Notes under the pieces: model-generated
Databases searched by the model: none
What the model saw: the letters and a program-made list of their open reading frames with translations, nothing else
Told to the model about the DNA's origin: nothing
In this document: positions 1 through 11,765 of the stretch, piece by piece
How the letters are laid out: each line of letters begins with the position of its first letter
Numbering within the stretch: position 1 is the stretch's first letter
Made by a program: the position numbers and the translations under genes
Source: Psococerastis gibbosa
Taxonomy: Eukaryota > Arthropoda > Insecta > Psocodea > Psocidae
Direction of reading: 5' to 3'
Assembly: GCA_963971405.1 (NCBI GenBank)
Contig: OZ020486.1
Location: forward strand, 29,287,419 to 29,351,418
DNA: 64,000 nt

Positions 1-468
1 AAGGAAAAGTTTCCAAAGTACTATAATATTTATGAATTAGTGTTTCTAGACGATAGGTAGCTTTGAATTTGACGAAAAATCCATTAGCAACGTTACAATC
101 TCACCACTTTACTTAGGTTCTGAAAATAATATCAATGTTATATTGTATTAACCGATTAAATATAACTTTAATATACCGTCCAGTATCTACGTTTAAAAGG
201 TTATCATGAAAACGTGGGTACCGTAATTGAAAATCCCATTTGAGGACTCCATGGGCCAACTATCAAATTATTAGTAGCCAAAGTCTTTAATATTTAATTA
301 CAACAAGCATATTCTAAGTACTATTTTTACAGTATGGTAAATGTAACAGCCAGCCATTGCTCTAAAGCTTACGATATTTCCCGGTTAAATATTCAGATAA
401 CTTTACATTTTTAGACTTTCAGTAATAAACTAAAGTTTTATTTTCTAAATAATTGTTCATTGTTTCAG

Positions 469-529
469 AAATACGTAAATACTGGAACAACAGTTAGAGA
501 ATGTGCTCCAAAACAATGCAATGAGAGAA
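469..529 (+). CDS. Ly6-type gene, penultimate coding exon
   Basis: This 61-nt exon has an acceptor TTGTTTCAG ending at 468 and a donor GTAAGT starting at 530. It reads KYVNTGTTVRECAPKQCNER plus one base. The V-R-E-C-x4-C spacing matches the middle cysteines of the Ly6 fold. The open frame continues into the intron only because of a chance lack of stops. The acceptor, donor and phase agreement with 4255-4385 support a real exon. Confidence 0.7.
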
Positions 530-3500
530 GTAAGTACGATCTCCAGCCTATTCAAAGTTTACGATTCATTTTATTCGCATTTTACGTGTTAGACTGTATT
601 AGACAGTGTGCTTCTACGCCGTACATGCAACTTATGTACCTTATTTATATTAGCGTATTACGGAATAAGTATTATTCTCTTAATTAGGGTGGAATGTCAA
701 TATTGATGTGTTTCTTTTAAGCCATATGACATAGGAAACATCAACAAGATACACTTGCAATCTTTGTCAGCGTCAAATATGACAAGCTTGAAGCTTCCCA
801 CCTGAAAAATATCGCGTGATTAATGAATAAAGCGCCAAATACGAGCTCCACTCCAACTAGGTTTTCAGCTGTGCTTCCATCATTTATCATGAAGAAATTG
901 CGACAGAAAGAAAATCTGCCGCAGCCCCATGATATTTTGCCTTCATCTCGTACGATATATACATATAGGCTATATAAAAAAAGACAGAGCTGACCTGAAA
1001 CATTTTTCTTCCTTGGACACATAAAGAATTTAAAAACAAACGATAGACCAACAGAAAATACCCGACAGAGTGTAAATTTTGTATTTGTATTTTCGATTTT
1101 TAGTTACCATCAAAAACTACGCTGTAAGCACTTTTGAAGTACGGCAGATATACTAATATGATTGTACTGATTGCTTTTTATTCTGTTCTTTTTTGTCGAT
1201 TTTTAACGAAATTGAGATGTTTTTCCTGGCAAAACACACAAATTTACAGGGTGGCTACACTAAGCCGACTAGTCTAGTACAACATGTGGAGTACAGAGAA
1301 ATGAAACTAAATTAGTAATTAATAGAAATGCTGTTCGTAATTTATATAAAAGGCGCGAGTCTTTTGACTCATTTCCTGAAATTGGTCATCAGGCAGCTTG
1401 CAGTTAATTAAACTGCTGAATCCCAATGGTTCTTTGAAGGAAAAAGAACACATTGACGTCTAAAAGTAAGGCAGAGATTTTAAAATATTATATACGCAGA
1501 AGACGATTGAGACATTTCTATGAAAATTAATCAATTTCTCGTTCCACAGTCGCAAAGATATAAGTATAGTCAGGACTCCGACTTTCACCCAACAGTTGCT
1601 GGTTCGATTGCTACATTTTCTGGCCATGCTTCTGATGGCATGTAAAGCAGGCTGTCCCGGACCTTCCTAGTTGAGTGTACGAGAGGGCTTTATAGCCCTA
1701 ACTCCGCTATCTTGGCTTAGTAATGGATGAAAAAGTCAACATTTATTTATTTATTTATTTATATCGTCTTATGAGAAATTAATTTAGAAGAAATGCAAGC
1801 TTCCACACATTTTTCATTTACATTTTCTCCCCTGAAATATTATATTAATCTAAACACATTATAGAGGGCATCATTTAAAGAGTTTTTATAATAGTATAGC
1901 AATTTAGTCGGGCTCTTCGAGAAAGCCTGTATTTTTTAATCCTTTTTTCACAATCCATTTTCATACAGTCAACGTCAAAATGAATCGGCCGTCCCTATCT
2001 TTAAATCCTATGAAGCGAAGAAAATTTGCACTACAAAATCCGATACTTACTTTTTTATATTTAATTACCAAACAAACTTTCAAAAATTTGGTCCATTGAA
2101 GTTGTAGAAGATGATTTTCATACATCATATTATGGTGTCTTTTAAATTGTGTTATAGTTTTCCATGAACTTTACTCGGGGAAATTTGAGTCCCCTGTAGA
2201 TTTAACTGCTGTGCTTAAAATTAATAATATGATGTACGAAATAGTCTTCTAGACTACTACTTGAATTGATAAAATCTGCAATAATCTGTGCCAATTTTCT
2301 ACGTTTCCTATTCTCTTAAAGCTGCCCTCTTGAAGAAAAAAAAAATGCTTTTGTAGGGATCATTAAGATTGTTCCGGATATTTTCAAAAACCTAAGTCAG
2401 CAAATGCGATAAATTAAAAATTTAAACCTATAAATTCTTTACCTACAAATCAAAACCAGTTCAAGCGCCACGAGTAAGAAAAACAGAATATATAATGGAA
2501 AGCAATAAAGAACAGCAGCGATGTTTCGGTCATCGTTGACCGGTTTCGAAAAAATAAAATAAATTAAGTTTAAAACAAGACTGGGATTAATGGTTAGGAC
2601 GCGGGGTTGCCATTCAGAGCAGGTGACGTTTTGTAATGTCCAACATTTTTATCAAACTTCTGAGGATAATAGAACTTAAATATAACAATCGTTCGTCGTT
2701 ATTGGTTATTTGAAAATTGTATTATTGCTTTTCAAGCAATTTCCTAGCGCCAGATTTCTTTTCTTTGAAAAACATTTTATCTCAAATTTTATGATAGTTG
2801 TATATAATACATGCGTGCTAATATATTGTACGTACAGGCCTAGTAAGTTATAAAGAGGAGTCAATTTGAAAATCAGTCAACATTTTTTTGTTGAGAGCAT
2901 GAAATAAAATAAATAGCTCATGTTGTGGAATATTCTATACATTGAGGAATGTACAATACAAATCATAACTTAAAAATTGCCGGGATCATTAGAGCTTTAC
3001 AGAATTTCCGGGCCGCAATCTGTCTACCCACTAATGATATTAAAATAATCAGGGCTTCGTCCTCGAGGTAGGCCAATGGCGGTTTTAGAATTTTCAAAAG
3101 GGGGGGGGCATTGACAAGAGATCATACCCGACTTTTTAATTTGTTTCACTTCCAAACACTTTTCACTTTATTTTTTCAAAAGGAGTACTGTATACTAAAA
3201 TGCTCCTGTGAACTGTCAAGGGGGAAAACCGCCAGTGAGGGAGGCGCACTCAAACCAAGCGAGAGACATATTATTATTTGTCCCAATCTGCACTCAATCA
3301 CTGTTTGTCTGGGCAGCAAGGAAATAATTCTATCACAGGAATAAAGCCAGGCCACCTGTTTCCAAAAAGAAAGATGTAGTGCATCTGCAATGATAATACA
3401 ATAGGCCTACTTGATAGCACAATATGCTGGTTATCGCAAAGAAAAATATAACTCTGGGTGTGCCATAAAGGCGATAGGAATAAAACTTTTGTATTAAAGG

Positions 3501-4385
3501 AAAATATATTAATTATTCGTTAATGCTGATTGTTTTTTTTCTGCGTCTGACTTATTACAGTCTGGCATATTAACAACAAAATTGTATATTTTAATGGAAA
3601 AAATACATGATTAACAACGAGAACACTAAAGAATACTATAAATGCGTTGGCTATGAACACGTGTTTCAGAGGAAGCTCTGTTGACAACCAACACCTGTAC
3701 TTAATGATCACCATGCCGACTAAACGGGAAACCTAGCAATAAAACACTAAGCTACCCCTCTAACACTAATTTGTCTCCCAACAATTAGAGACACCTAGCG
3801 GACTACCGAAACACTAAGCCATACCCTCTAACACTAAGTTGTCAGGCGTCAACTAGCGACGCCTAGCGGAAAGTAGCAACAGTAAGCCATACACTCTAAC
3901 ACTAAGTTGTCTCCCGCCAACTAGACACACCTAGTGGACAGTCACAACAGTAAGTCGTCTCCCGGCAAACAGGCTGGTGTCCTGACGTTCGTCGTTACCC
4001 ATAAAGGTTGCGTATCACAATTTCAAAGTCCTCCCATGAAAAGTTTCCTTCAAAAATTAAAAGAATTAATCAGCATATTTGAGCATCCATATCTGCTGTA
4101 CTGAGTTAACTTTGCCCACGCTAAAAAGTGCGATAAAGCTGGTTTATTAAAAAACGACGCCTGCAACAGGTGAAGTTATTTAAGGTGTGTACATTACCAC
4201 ACAACTTTTTGTTCCTCCTGCTTCCCACAACGTGGCTGTTTTATTTGCTTCCAGAAGGGGGTGATTCCTGGAGTACATCAATATACTGCTGTAATGAAGA
4301 AGGATGTAACACTGCCACCAGCACCCTCGCCTCAGGTTTAACTATCTTCTGCACAGTCTCAGCTATTCATCTCATTCTCCCCTAG
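469..4385 (+). CDS. Ly6/uPAR-type GPI-anchored protein, 3' part (two exons)
   Basis: Joined exons 469-529 and 4255-4385 encode the C-terminal part of a small cysteine-rich surface protein. The first exon starts at a codon boundary and ends with one extra base. The second supplies the two missing bases, so the frame is kept across a 3,725-bp intron. The joined peptide carries VRECAPKQC, then YCCNEEGCN, then a hydrophobic tail of about 20 residues (LASGLTIFCTVSAIHLILP) before TAG. The CC-x3-x-CN ending followed by a hydrophobic C-terminus is the hallmark of the Ly6/three-finger fold with a GPI-attachment signal. Insect members such as quiver/sleepless, boudin, crooked and coiled act at the cell surface in ion-channel regulation or septate-junction assembly. 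Which member this is cannot be decided, because the signal peptide and first cysteines lie upstream of the window. Family assignment is fairly secure; the paralogue is unknown. Confidence 0.72.
1468..1560. repeat. Foldback family H, left half only
   Basis: AAGGCAGAGATTT at 1468 through TTCTCGTTCCACAGTCGCAAAG matches the left arms at 45126, 51190 and 57681. The right arm is missing. A SINE starts within a few bases of the break, so the half may have been cut off when the SINE or a deletion arrived. Confidence 0.55.
1568..1761 (+). mobile_element. tRNA-derived SINE (family J), copy 1
   Basis: The copy carries the CTCCGACTTTCACCC segment, a B-box-like GGTTCGATTGC, the body TTTCTGGCCATGCTTCTGATGG, GAGGGCTTTATAGCCCTAA and a (TTTA)n tail. 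The same order of blocks occurs at 46239-46470 and, reversed, at 41741-41947. The first tRNA-like bases (A-box end) are missing here. Pol III-type promoter remnants plus a simple-repeat tail are typical of SINEs mobilised by a LINE. Confidence 0.7.
2030..2316. repeat. Decayed TA-type foldback (family C)
   Basis: Blocks resembling the family consensus survive: AAATTTGGTCCATTGAAGTT, GTAGAAGATGATTTTCATAC, AATATGATGTACGAAATAGTC and, at the right end, GCCAATTTTCTACGTTTCC followed by CTCTTA. Identity to the copies at 15391 and 19765 is clearly lower, so this is an older copy. Confidence 0.45.
3074..3237. mobile_element. hAT-like MITE, 164 bp
   Basis: The ends CAATGGCGGTTTTAG and AAAACCGCCAGTG are inverted repeats of the CAGTGGCG type found in hAT elements. 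They are flanked by AGGTAGGC (3066-3073) and AGGGAGGC (3238-3245), an 8-bp duplication with one mismatch, as expected for hAT transposition. An internal G run follows the left terminus. There is no coding capacity, so it is non-autonomous. Confidence 0.6.
3740..3970. repeat. Tandem array, 67-68-bp unit, about 3.3 copies
   Basis: ACACTAAGC-type starts recur at 3744, 3811, 3879 and 3947. Each unit holds CCTCTAACACTAA, TTGTCTCCC..CAACTAG and ACACCTAGCGGA. The copies differ by roughly 10-20 per cent, so the array is not recent. Confidence 0.75.
4255..4385 (+). CDS. Ly6-type gene, last coding exon with GPI tail
   Basis: The acceptor TTTATTTGCTTCCAG ends at 4254 and the TAG stop is at 4383-4385. 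The exon encodes GGDSWSTSIYCCNEEGCNTA and then a serine/threonine/alanine-rich omega-site region and a hydrophobic end. An in-frame ATG at 4170 lies in the intron and is not thought to be a start. A possible AATAAA polyadenylation signal is at 5233-5238, about 850 bp beyond the stop, so the 3' UTR length is uncertain. Confidence 0.72.
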
Positions 4386-5743
4386 AGATCATAAAGCGTG
4401 CCATTCCCAATAGTATTTGAGTAAATTTAGCTTTAAATTGTGAAGTAACATATATTCAGATGGATAATCCATTCACCGCAGATATAAATTTATTTGATAG
4501 TTTAGCCATTACAGTTCGAACGGATACAAGAAGATTATGTATCAAAATGTGATAAAACTCCATTTTTTCCACTTTACCACAGGTAATTGAGTGTCCCCTC
4601 AATGATTTCAAAGACAATTTAAGGCGCAGACTCAAAATCAATAGGCCTATATCAAATGAGAGTTAAAAAAAGAAAAACTTTCCAATGATTTGCAAAATGA
4701 TCCATGCTTACATTTCAAAATGTCTAGGAATCACCCATGACCTTGTAACACTCCTTTGCCATATTATCTACATGCTCAAACAGAACCTTCCATCCAGCCT
4801 CCAGGCATAGCATTGACCTCGACATTAAACTTTTCTACTCCACACAGAAAATCCCAATAATAACAGGGCAAAATGCCTGGTACCAGGTCTGACGCACCCT
4901 GGAGATAACTCCGAATATCATTATAGAGCAGTGCTGGGGATACACAGAAAAAAACAGACTGGTGTGTAAGTGGAAACTAATTTGTATGCATGAATGGTAC
5001 CATAAGATAATATCGCATTACATCACAATTTAAAGACTTACAATACTACAACAATGTTCTAAATACTTTTTACTACTGCGAGCGTATGTTATTCGTCTGT
5101 TTATTAAATATTGATAACTATTTAAGAAGTTTCTATGTATAGATACAGTGAGCGTTGTATTTTTAAAAAGGTTTGTCATTTATTTAGGCAGATTCTAACC
5201 CACTAAAACACCTGATATTGTATATCGAAATCAATAAAATTAGGCTACTGCCGTAAATGTAAATCTTGACCATGGGGCGTAGTCACTTTAGTCATATGCG
5301 TGTATATTGAATTAATATACAATATTATGGTCATAGTTCATTCAATATACTGTATATGTATATATAATGCTATGTTGATTAATACATAACATCAAAATGA
5401 AGAGACGAAATAATAATTTTCATATCTACAGTAGATATCATCATCAGTAAAGCTGTTATTGCGATGACTTCATTGAAAATTTCTTGTTGATGCAGAACAA
5501 TTAATCTGAGGATAGTTACTACTATATATAGGGGGTTTGCACCTCAGTGTAGTAAGTTAAAAAATTGTATTGCTATAAAAATTAATAATCAATCATTAGT
5601 GAGGACATCTTCCCCTTGCACCTTGTCACTGATGTTTCTTTAGATGCAGATTTGACTGGTACCTTATCAACGCGCGCGGCAGCGCGCGAGCCAAGTTCCC
5701 ACACACCCCCGACATCATATCAAACCTTTCTCTAAACAACGAA

Positions 5744-5910
5744 AACCCCAAAATCGGCCTTTTTGAGCTGTTCCTGTAGCGCTCCTATGGCACCCAGCTT
5801 AACCAAATGCAGGTTTCCTAGTCATGGCCTTGCTAATAAATGTGCAAAATTTCATCTCTCTACCTAATCAGGGGGCTGCGATCTGACACCCCCAAAACGT
5901 CAAAAATGGC
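5744..5910. repeat. Diverged direct repeat, copy 1
   Basis: The blocks TGTAGCGCTCCTATGGCACC, CAGCTTAACCAAATG, GTCATGGCC and GGGCTGCGATCTGACACCCC recur in the same order at 6221-6400. The family is not recognised. A CpG-rich GCGCGCGGCAGCGCGCG block just upstream at about 5672 stands out from the AT-rich surroundings. Confidence 0.6.
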
Positions 5911-6220
5911 GGAATATATAGGTAACGGTAGATATATTGATACAAATGTTTGGTGAGAACCACTGATCGTGGTGAAAGATGAAATTTTTCACACATATTT
6001 AGGGTGGTAAGAAACTAAGAAAACAATTATGACATGAGTTCTAGCTAGTTTATTACCTAAGCTATGGGCAAAATTGTAACAAATTCATATATTTTTTTAC
6101 ATTATTGGCCGCGGCTCATTCAATTAAGTAGGTAGATTTCTTTTCATAATTTTTTTATTGGTTAGGGACTATGTTTTATAAGTATGGAAAGTTTCATCAA
6201 TTTCTGTCGAGCGGTTTTCT

Positions 6221-6400
6221 CCGGGAGTTTTTTTACTTTTGCCCATTTTTTAATCTGTTGGTGTAGCGCTCGTGTTGCACCCAGCTTAACAAAATTTTGC
6301 AATTTTAACAGTCATGGCCACGCCCATAAATTTGTAAATTTTTATCCCATTACCTTTTCAGGGGACTGAGATCTGACCTCCCCAACACGCCAAAAAACGA
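6221..6400. repeat. Diverged direct repeat, copy 2
   Basis: TGTAGCGCTCGTGTTGCACC, CAGCTTAACAAAATT, GTCATGGCC and GGGGACTGAGATCTGACCTC parallel the copy at 5744-5910, about 475 bp upstream. The 61-codon frame at 6184 lies inside this repeat and is not taken as a gene. Confidence 0.6.
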
Positions 6401-6841
6401 AAAGGCCTAATAACCATTTTATACTGTGGGTAGGCAAGTAAGCCAAGCGCGAAGAAGCACTGAAGTCAAGGGACACTCATCATCACTAAATTAATAATAT
6501 AATTATATATAATATAATATAATATATAATTATAATATAATATATAATTATAATATTAAAAAAAAATCCAAGGGATTCTGGGGGGGGGGGGTGGGTTTTC
6601 GAGGCATTGTGTTTGGATTCCCGTTGATTCCCATGGATTGGGATTCCCGTTATCTTGATTTTTATATTGTTAATGTTCTTTGAGACATTTTACTAAAGAT
6701 TGAGTCCTCAGCGAGTGTATATCACGGTGCCACCAGTTAACCTACAGACAGCAGCGTCCGTCTAACAGATCGCCTCTATCCAATCGTACATTACGTGTGT
6801 TATATTAAAAGTATGATGTCACAATCTACTGCATAAATTAT

Positions 6842-7116
6842 GAGATCCCAACCAAAACACTTCGTGTAAAAACAAGCCAAGCCTACCCATTGTAAGTGTG
6901 CAAAAGGTTTAGCCATTCAAGGAACATCGTCAACTGATGGATCTGGCAACATTAATTGGCCAAAGAAATTGGTCAACTTCTGTATCTGACAAATTTAGTA
7001 GGCCAAAGATCTTGGCCAAATTTAAGATCTCATTACTTTGAATGGCTAAACTTTTGCACACTTACAATGGGTAGGCTTGGCTTGTTTTTCCACGAAGTGT
7101 TTTGGTTGGGATCTTA
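6842..7116. mobile_element. Foldback element, about 275 bp
   Basis: The left arm (GAGATCCCAACCAAAACACT, 6842 on) and right arm (ending TTTTGGTTGGGATCTTA) are near-perfect inverted repeats of about 90 bp. The arms include CAAGCCAAGCCTACCCATTG and AGTGTGCAAAAG. The loop is about 95 bp and non-coding. The structure is that of a MITE. The family is not assigned because the target duplication is unclear. Confidence 0.7.
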
Positions 7117-8515
7117 CCTAAAGTAAGTTTTGACTAAGCACATGCCGCGGTACCCACAGGGCAATTCAAATAATACGTAAGCACATTTAGACCACTTTTT
7201 AACCCCCCCCCCTTGTAAGCAACAGTAAGCTAATTACAATTACTGGTTTTAATGTTCAAAAAAATATGTCAAGCCACTAATGCATATTTTCAATAATGGG
7301 AATATTTCCATTTGTTGTTCCTGCGGGTAGCTGCTCTATTGCAAGTGTCACCGTCACAGTCACCGCCTTGTACGACAAATTGTCGGGAGGCATAGGTATT
7401 TGTTCATTTGTCTTTAAATCTAGTCTACAGCATCTCTTGGTTGTTATTTGAGTGCCAGTCAAGTCGTTATCTCAAAGCTGACCCCTCTAATTAATTTTCG
7501 ATAAGTTCGACTTAGAGGAAAGGATCGAAGGGATACCCTCGCTTTACAGTTATGGAACTACTAATTAGACAACTCAAGATTGTTATAAGTCATCGGATCA
7601 ACTTCATGTTTAACACAATTAGGGCGGTAAAGTATACAATTTCAAATATTCTTGTAGTCGAAACTATAAACATTAAACTATAAAGCAAACAAAACCAAAT
7701 AATGGAAAAGGTACATGGAGAATTCCCCATTAATTTTGTGGTCACAATCACCTTAGTTGAACATCTTCATCTTTGGATGTCCTTATATTATGTCAGAGTA
7801 ATTTGAAGTCACTTGTAAACAAGTTGTAGGTTACTTTTGTGAATTACAGCCCATAAGCATGTACTCTGTAGATGATTTTAAACATAAAGCAATTGCGTTT
7901 CTCTCTAAAACTTAGGAAAAATTAATTTAAAATCCTATTCTCAAGCATTAAGGTTTTGGTCGTTGTTTGTATACAATAATATATGCTAAATTTAAGGTTT
8001 CTAATTTCTAGTATCGACACGATACATTTCTAGTTCATATATTTTAGTAAAATTAGTTTGTGCTCATAATATAGCAACGTTTCATTATTTAAAATAAGAG
8101 CTCATATTACCATAGCTACCTACTTAAAATATTTTATTTTTTCCTATTATATGACGAAGAGTCTCAAGGGAAGCAAAATCATGTTGGGCTTTAATGGATT
8201 TCAAATAACATGTCATATACCGTACCTAGTACAAGTACTACGGTTGGCATGCTATTGAAGATAACAATAATTTTGCTAAATTCCGAAATTTAAGTAGTAT
8301 TTTATTTTTAAAAATTTAATTCATTAAAGGTGCAAATTTTTATCTTTTTAATTATACAATAGTACAATAATATGGATTCTATTGCAGACATTGTTGTGTA
8401 AATATTGCCATAAATAAAAATAATCGCATAATATAAAAGAACACTGAACAATGAAATCCATGCATTCTATTTTATTTTCTGTTGAGCAATACCAAATTTG
8501 TGAAACATGGGCTTA

Positions 8516-8781
8516 GGCGGCAATTCCACCGGCGAATTTACTTCATTTGTGATTTGAGATTTTTTGTTTGTTTTGTTTTAAGGAGACTATTATGTAGATA
8601 CTTAACTTATCTATTATACATTAAGTTATAATATGGTAGAGACTTAATAATGTTGTCTGCTACCATATTATAACTTAATTTATAATAGATAAGTTAAGTA
8701 TCTACATAATAGTCTCCTTAAAACAAAAGAAAAAAAATCTCAAATCACAAATGCAGTAAATTCGCCGGTGGAATTGCCGCC
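8516..8781. mobile_element. TTA-type foldback MITE (family B), 266 bp
   Basis: GGCGGCAATTCCACCGGCGA at the left and its inverse at the right are flanked on both sides by TTA (8513-8515 and 8782-8784). Nearly the whole element is a palindrome, including CTTAACTTATCTATTATA. A TWA duplication is the signature of PIF/Harbinger transposition. No transposase frame is present. Confidence 0.75.
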
Positions 8782-8948
8782 TTACATACAGTTATAGGTA
8801 GTTCAAAATTCAACTTGAAAAATTCACTTGAAAATAAACAGTAGTTTGCAGTTGTTTGTTGAAAAAATAAACAGCAGTCAGTTGTGTGACAGTGATCAGA
8901 AAAGGCAAATTTTTAATATTACCCTTAAGTATAAGTTTTTTTTTAATC

Positions 8949-9289
8949 TTTGGGCTAATTTAGAGAAAATCCCTAATTAAGTCACTTTTATTGTTTTCTC
9001 ACACTAGTTGAGCTGCAGGACATTACCTAAAGATTCCTTTATTTGTGTTATAATGCCCAATTCAATAATGTAACTTACAGTATAAATTAACATTTTATTT
9101 GCAATATTATGTGGTATAATATACCATATATATATTATATTATAATACAGTCATTAATTGAGTTCACGAGGCAACCTCCTCATTATGTCCGAACTTCGAG
9201 AATCAAGAAAAATTTGGACCTGGCGGGACTTAAACCCACGATCTATGTCTTGCCAACACATACCCTAGCGTATAGATAATCTGAATTCC
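8949..9289 (-). mobile_element. tRNA-derived SINE-like repeat (family D), copy 1
   Basis: On the - strand the head carries GATCGTGGGTTTAAGTCCCG, a B-box-like tRNA segment at about 9222-9243. The body that follows has GAGGTTGCCTCGTGAAC and, at the far end, GTCCTGCAGCTCAAC. The same blocks in the same order occur at 14519-14847. No intact A box could be read. Confidence 0.6.
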
Positions 9290-10097
9290 CCATATTTGTG
9301 ATGCTTTCATAACTGATACAGTTCCTTCTTCTAAAGCCTAGGCTAACGTAAGTTGAAATCGTACAAAATCATATGTAAAGTAGGTTAGGTTTAAGTTATA
9401 GTATTTGTAGATATACTGTATCTACTAACTGTAATGATAAATTTGTTTGTTAATTTGATTCTGTTTAAAAATATTAACCACTTCTTAATTAGTGTACCGT
9501 AGCATGTTTAAATTTTCCCTGCAATGAGCACTTTTATCAGGCCTACATGCTAAGTTAATACATCTGTATGTTAGCTTAAGGCTAGTTCATAAACTGTCGT
9601 TACAAAAATAATAGGCGAAGTTTACTCATGACAATTGACATTATGTATAGTAAAACAACCGGAGTTAATATACTGCATAGGTAGCAACTTTGACCATATT
9701 GATAAGAACAATAATAATATTATATTTTGTTATTATTAAAGAATGTATGAATACGTACTGTATACCTACGAAAAGGGCAAGACGAAATGAATTTTAAACG
9801 CTGCGCTATAATTTATGGACTAACCTTTCGTCTTATAAATAATATAGTAATGTTCGCTGGGGGTTGGTTGGGCGCCTTAACACATGGCTATAGTGCCTTC
9901 TTTTTGCAATTGCCTCAAAATATATGGTAAGCAGATGATGAAACATATATTACAGTAATACATCATCTACGCCAGTAGATTGTATTGTAAGCGGTAGGCT
10001 TATTGACGTACGGTATTCATTCATCGTTATAAATAAAAATCAAAATACAAAAAACTCTCTCTTACGCTTGGTGTTATATTCTGTTGTTTTTACCTTA

Positions 10098-10532
10098 GGC
10101 GGCTATTCCATCTGTAAATTTTTATTCAATTTTGATTTTGTCATTGAAGGAAAATCATCAGTGTTGCATTTATATTTATACACCCCATTCTACTTGTTTT
10201 CAATAATTGATCATTTTTGTTTTCAATTTTTTCCAATTTTGTAAGATTGCCCGTTGTCTTTCTTTTCATTTTATAATCTACAATAAATTTTATGATTTAA
10301 ATTTCGAAATAATTCGTTCGATCTCAAGGAATTATTTTAAATTATTTATCATCTCCAGACGACGCCATTGTTTAATTTTAGTTTGTTATTGTTTGCAAAA
10401 CGTGATTTTACTCCATGATTATTGATCAATTTTAACACGAGGAAGTTAAAATGGACAGTGTCATAGAGTAAAAAAAATCTCATCAATTATTGACGCACAA
10501 ATGACCGATTATTGACAGATGGAATAGCCGCC
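10098..10532. mobile_element. TTA-type foldback MITE (family B), 435 bp
   Basis: The termini GGCGGCTATTCCATCTGT and ACAGATGGAATAGCCGCC are perfect inverted repeats, flanked by TTA at 10095-10097 and 10533-10535. The interior is AT-rich. Its 72-codon frame (10207-10425) has low-complexity composition and is not considered a gene. Confidence 0.75.
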
Positions 10533-11088
10533 TTAGAGATAATTTTTCAGATTCCAAATATTTTAACTTGTTTTAAAACAGCGGATATTACGAGAAATCT
10601 ATTGTAATTTGCCTACTATATGTATATTTGTAATAAACTTGTGCCCAACGAAACCCATTGTAAGCGATTTTGGATTATTTCGAAGTAGCATCGCACTTAA
10701 ATTGTGTAGCCTAAGGTATCAATAACCTATTACAAGATTCTAAATTAATGGATCCATATATAATATAAAATATAATGAAAGTAGGATTAATGTTGTTTTT
10801 AGTAAATTCACCTGTCCCCAGTCTGACCACGAAGATCATTAAAAAGCTTCTAAATCAATGACTTCTTAACCAAGTAATTAATTTTGCAAAGTCTCAAAGT
10901 GATTAAGTAGATAAAGTTCTAAGACTTGTATGACTCAACAAGCGCTAAATAAATTATGCAGTAAAATGATAGAAGGTGGGAAAGTTACATTTTGCAAGAA
11001 TTTAAAGTTGAAAGTTTCACAGTTTGGCACATCATTAGGGATATAATTGCCCGACTCACGGTATATATTAAAATATAATCTACAATAT

Positions 11089-11158
11089 CATAGGATGTTC
11101 GCTGCTGACTGTATATGCAGCGTTATATTTTATTATGTTTGTTGATGCGCATCCTATG
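11089..11158. repeat. Short imperfect palindrome
   Basis: CATAGGATG and CATCCTATG face each other across about 50 bp of AT-rich sequence. It may be the remnant of a small foldback. No target duplication was found. Confidence 0.3.
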
Positions 11159-11604
11159 TTCTTACCTCATAACCCAAACTACTCTACTTGGTAGAGTTGC
11201 TCTAAAATCGGAACCTGTGTAATAGTACTGGCTTCCAATGTATAGAAACGTACACGCGAAAACGTATATAAACGGACAGAAGTGGATGAGACAGTTGGAG
11301 GGGGGGGGGGGGGAATCAAATATTGAGTAAAGTTGTCAAAAATATCAGAACAAACAAAACAAAATTTGAGCATTTTGTAACACGATGGTACCTCGCAGTT
11401 TGACCAAAATTAAAAAAAAGGATTTGAACAAAACACTCTGTGTCATGTCTCGAAATGTAGAGGAGTATTTCTACTAATTAAATATACATTTTGTACGGCT
11501 CTTCAATCGATATTACATATTGTCAAATGGACTTTTTATATACGTACTCCGATTCGCTCTTAAAAGAAAAAAAAAAATAGAAGATTGAGGACTAATCGAT
11601 TTTG

Positions 11605-11765
11605 GCGGCCAGGTGGTAACGTGCTTGTACTAGTGCGAGTCTCTACAAGCAATGTGATTGGAGACGTGTCGTAACTATACACGGGTATATACTAACCTAC
11701 AGCGGCAACTGATGAGGTCAATCGAATACATTCATAGAATTTTTTGTATGTTATGTATTAACCTT
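11605..11765 (+). repeat. SINE-like repeat (family E), copy 1
   Basis: The blocks CAGGTGGTAACGTGCTTGTA, GTGCGAGTCTCTA, GGAGACGTGTCG, CGAATACATTCAT and TTAACCTTTTA also occur at 16052-16237 and, reversed, at 22312-22600. The copy ends exactly where the 830-bp family F element begins. Confidence 0.6.

Larger units (their letters stand above)
530..4254 (+). other. Intron of the Ly6-type gene
   Basis: This 3,725-bp intron holds a half copy of a foldback (1468-1560), a SINE copy (1568-1761), a decayed TA-type foldback (about 2030-2316), a hAT-like MITE (3074-3237) and a 67-68-bp tandem array (3740-3970). No coding exon was recognised in it. The short open frames at 741-1022, 3111-3344 and 3520-3714 look like chance. 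Confidence 0.6.

Noticed and set aside
2530..2560. Second hammerhead or Penelope end (GACCGGTTTCG, - strand)
   Set aside because: Only the GAAACCGGTC half matches; no CTGANGA-like box lies upstream on that strand.
4170..4254. ATG at 4170 as the start of a small secreted protein
   Set aside because: A strong acceptor at 4253-4254 and exact phase match to the exon at 469-529 make this an intron-exon boundary.
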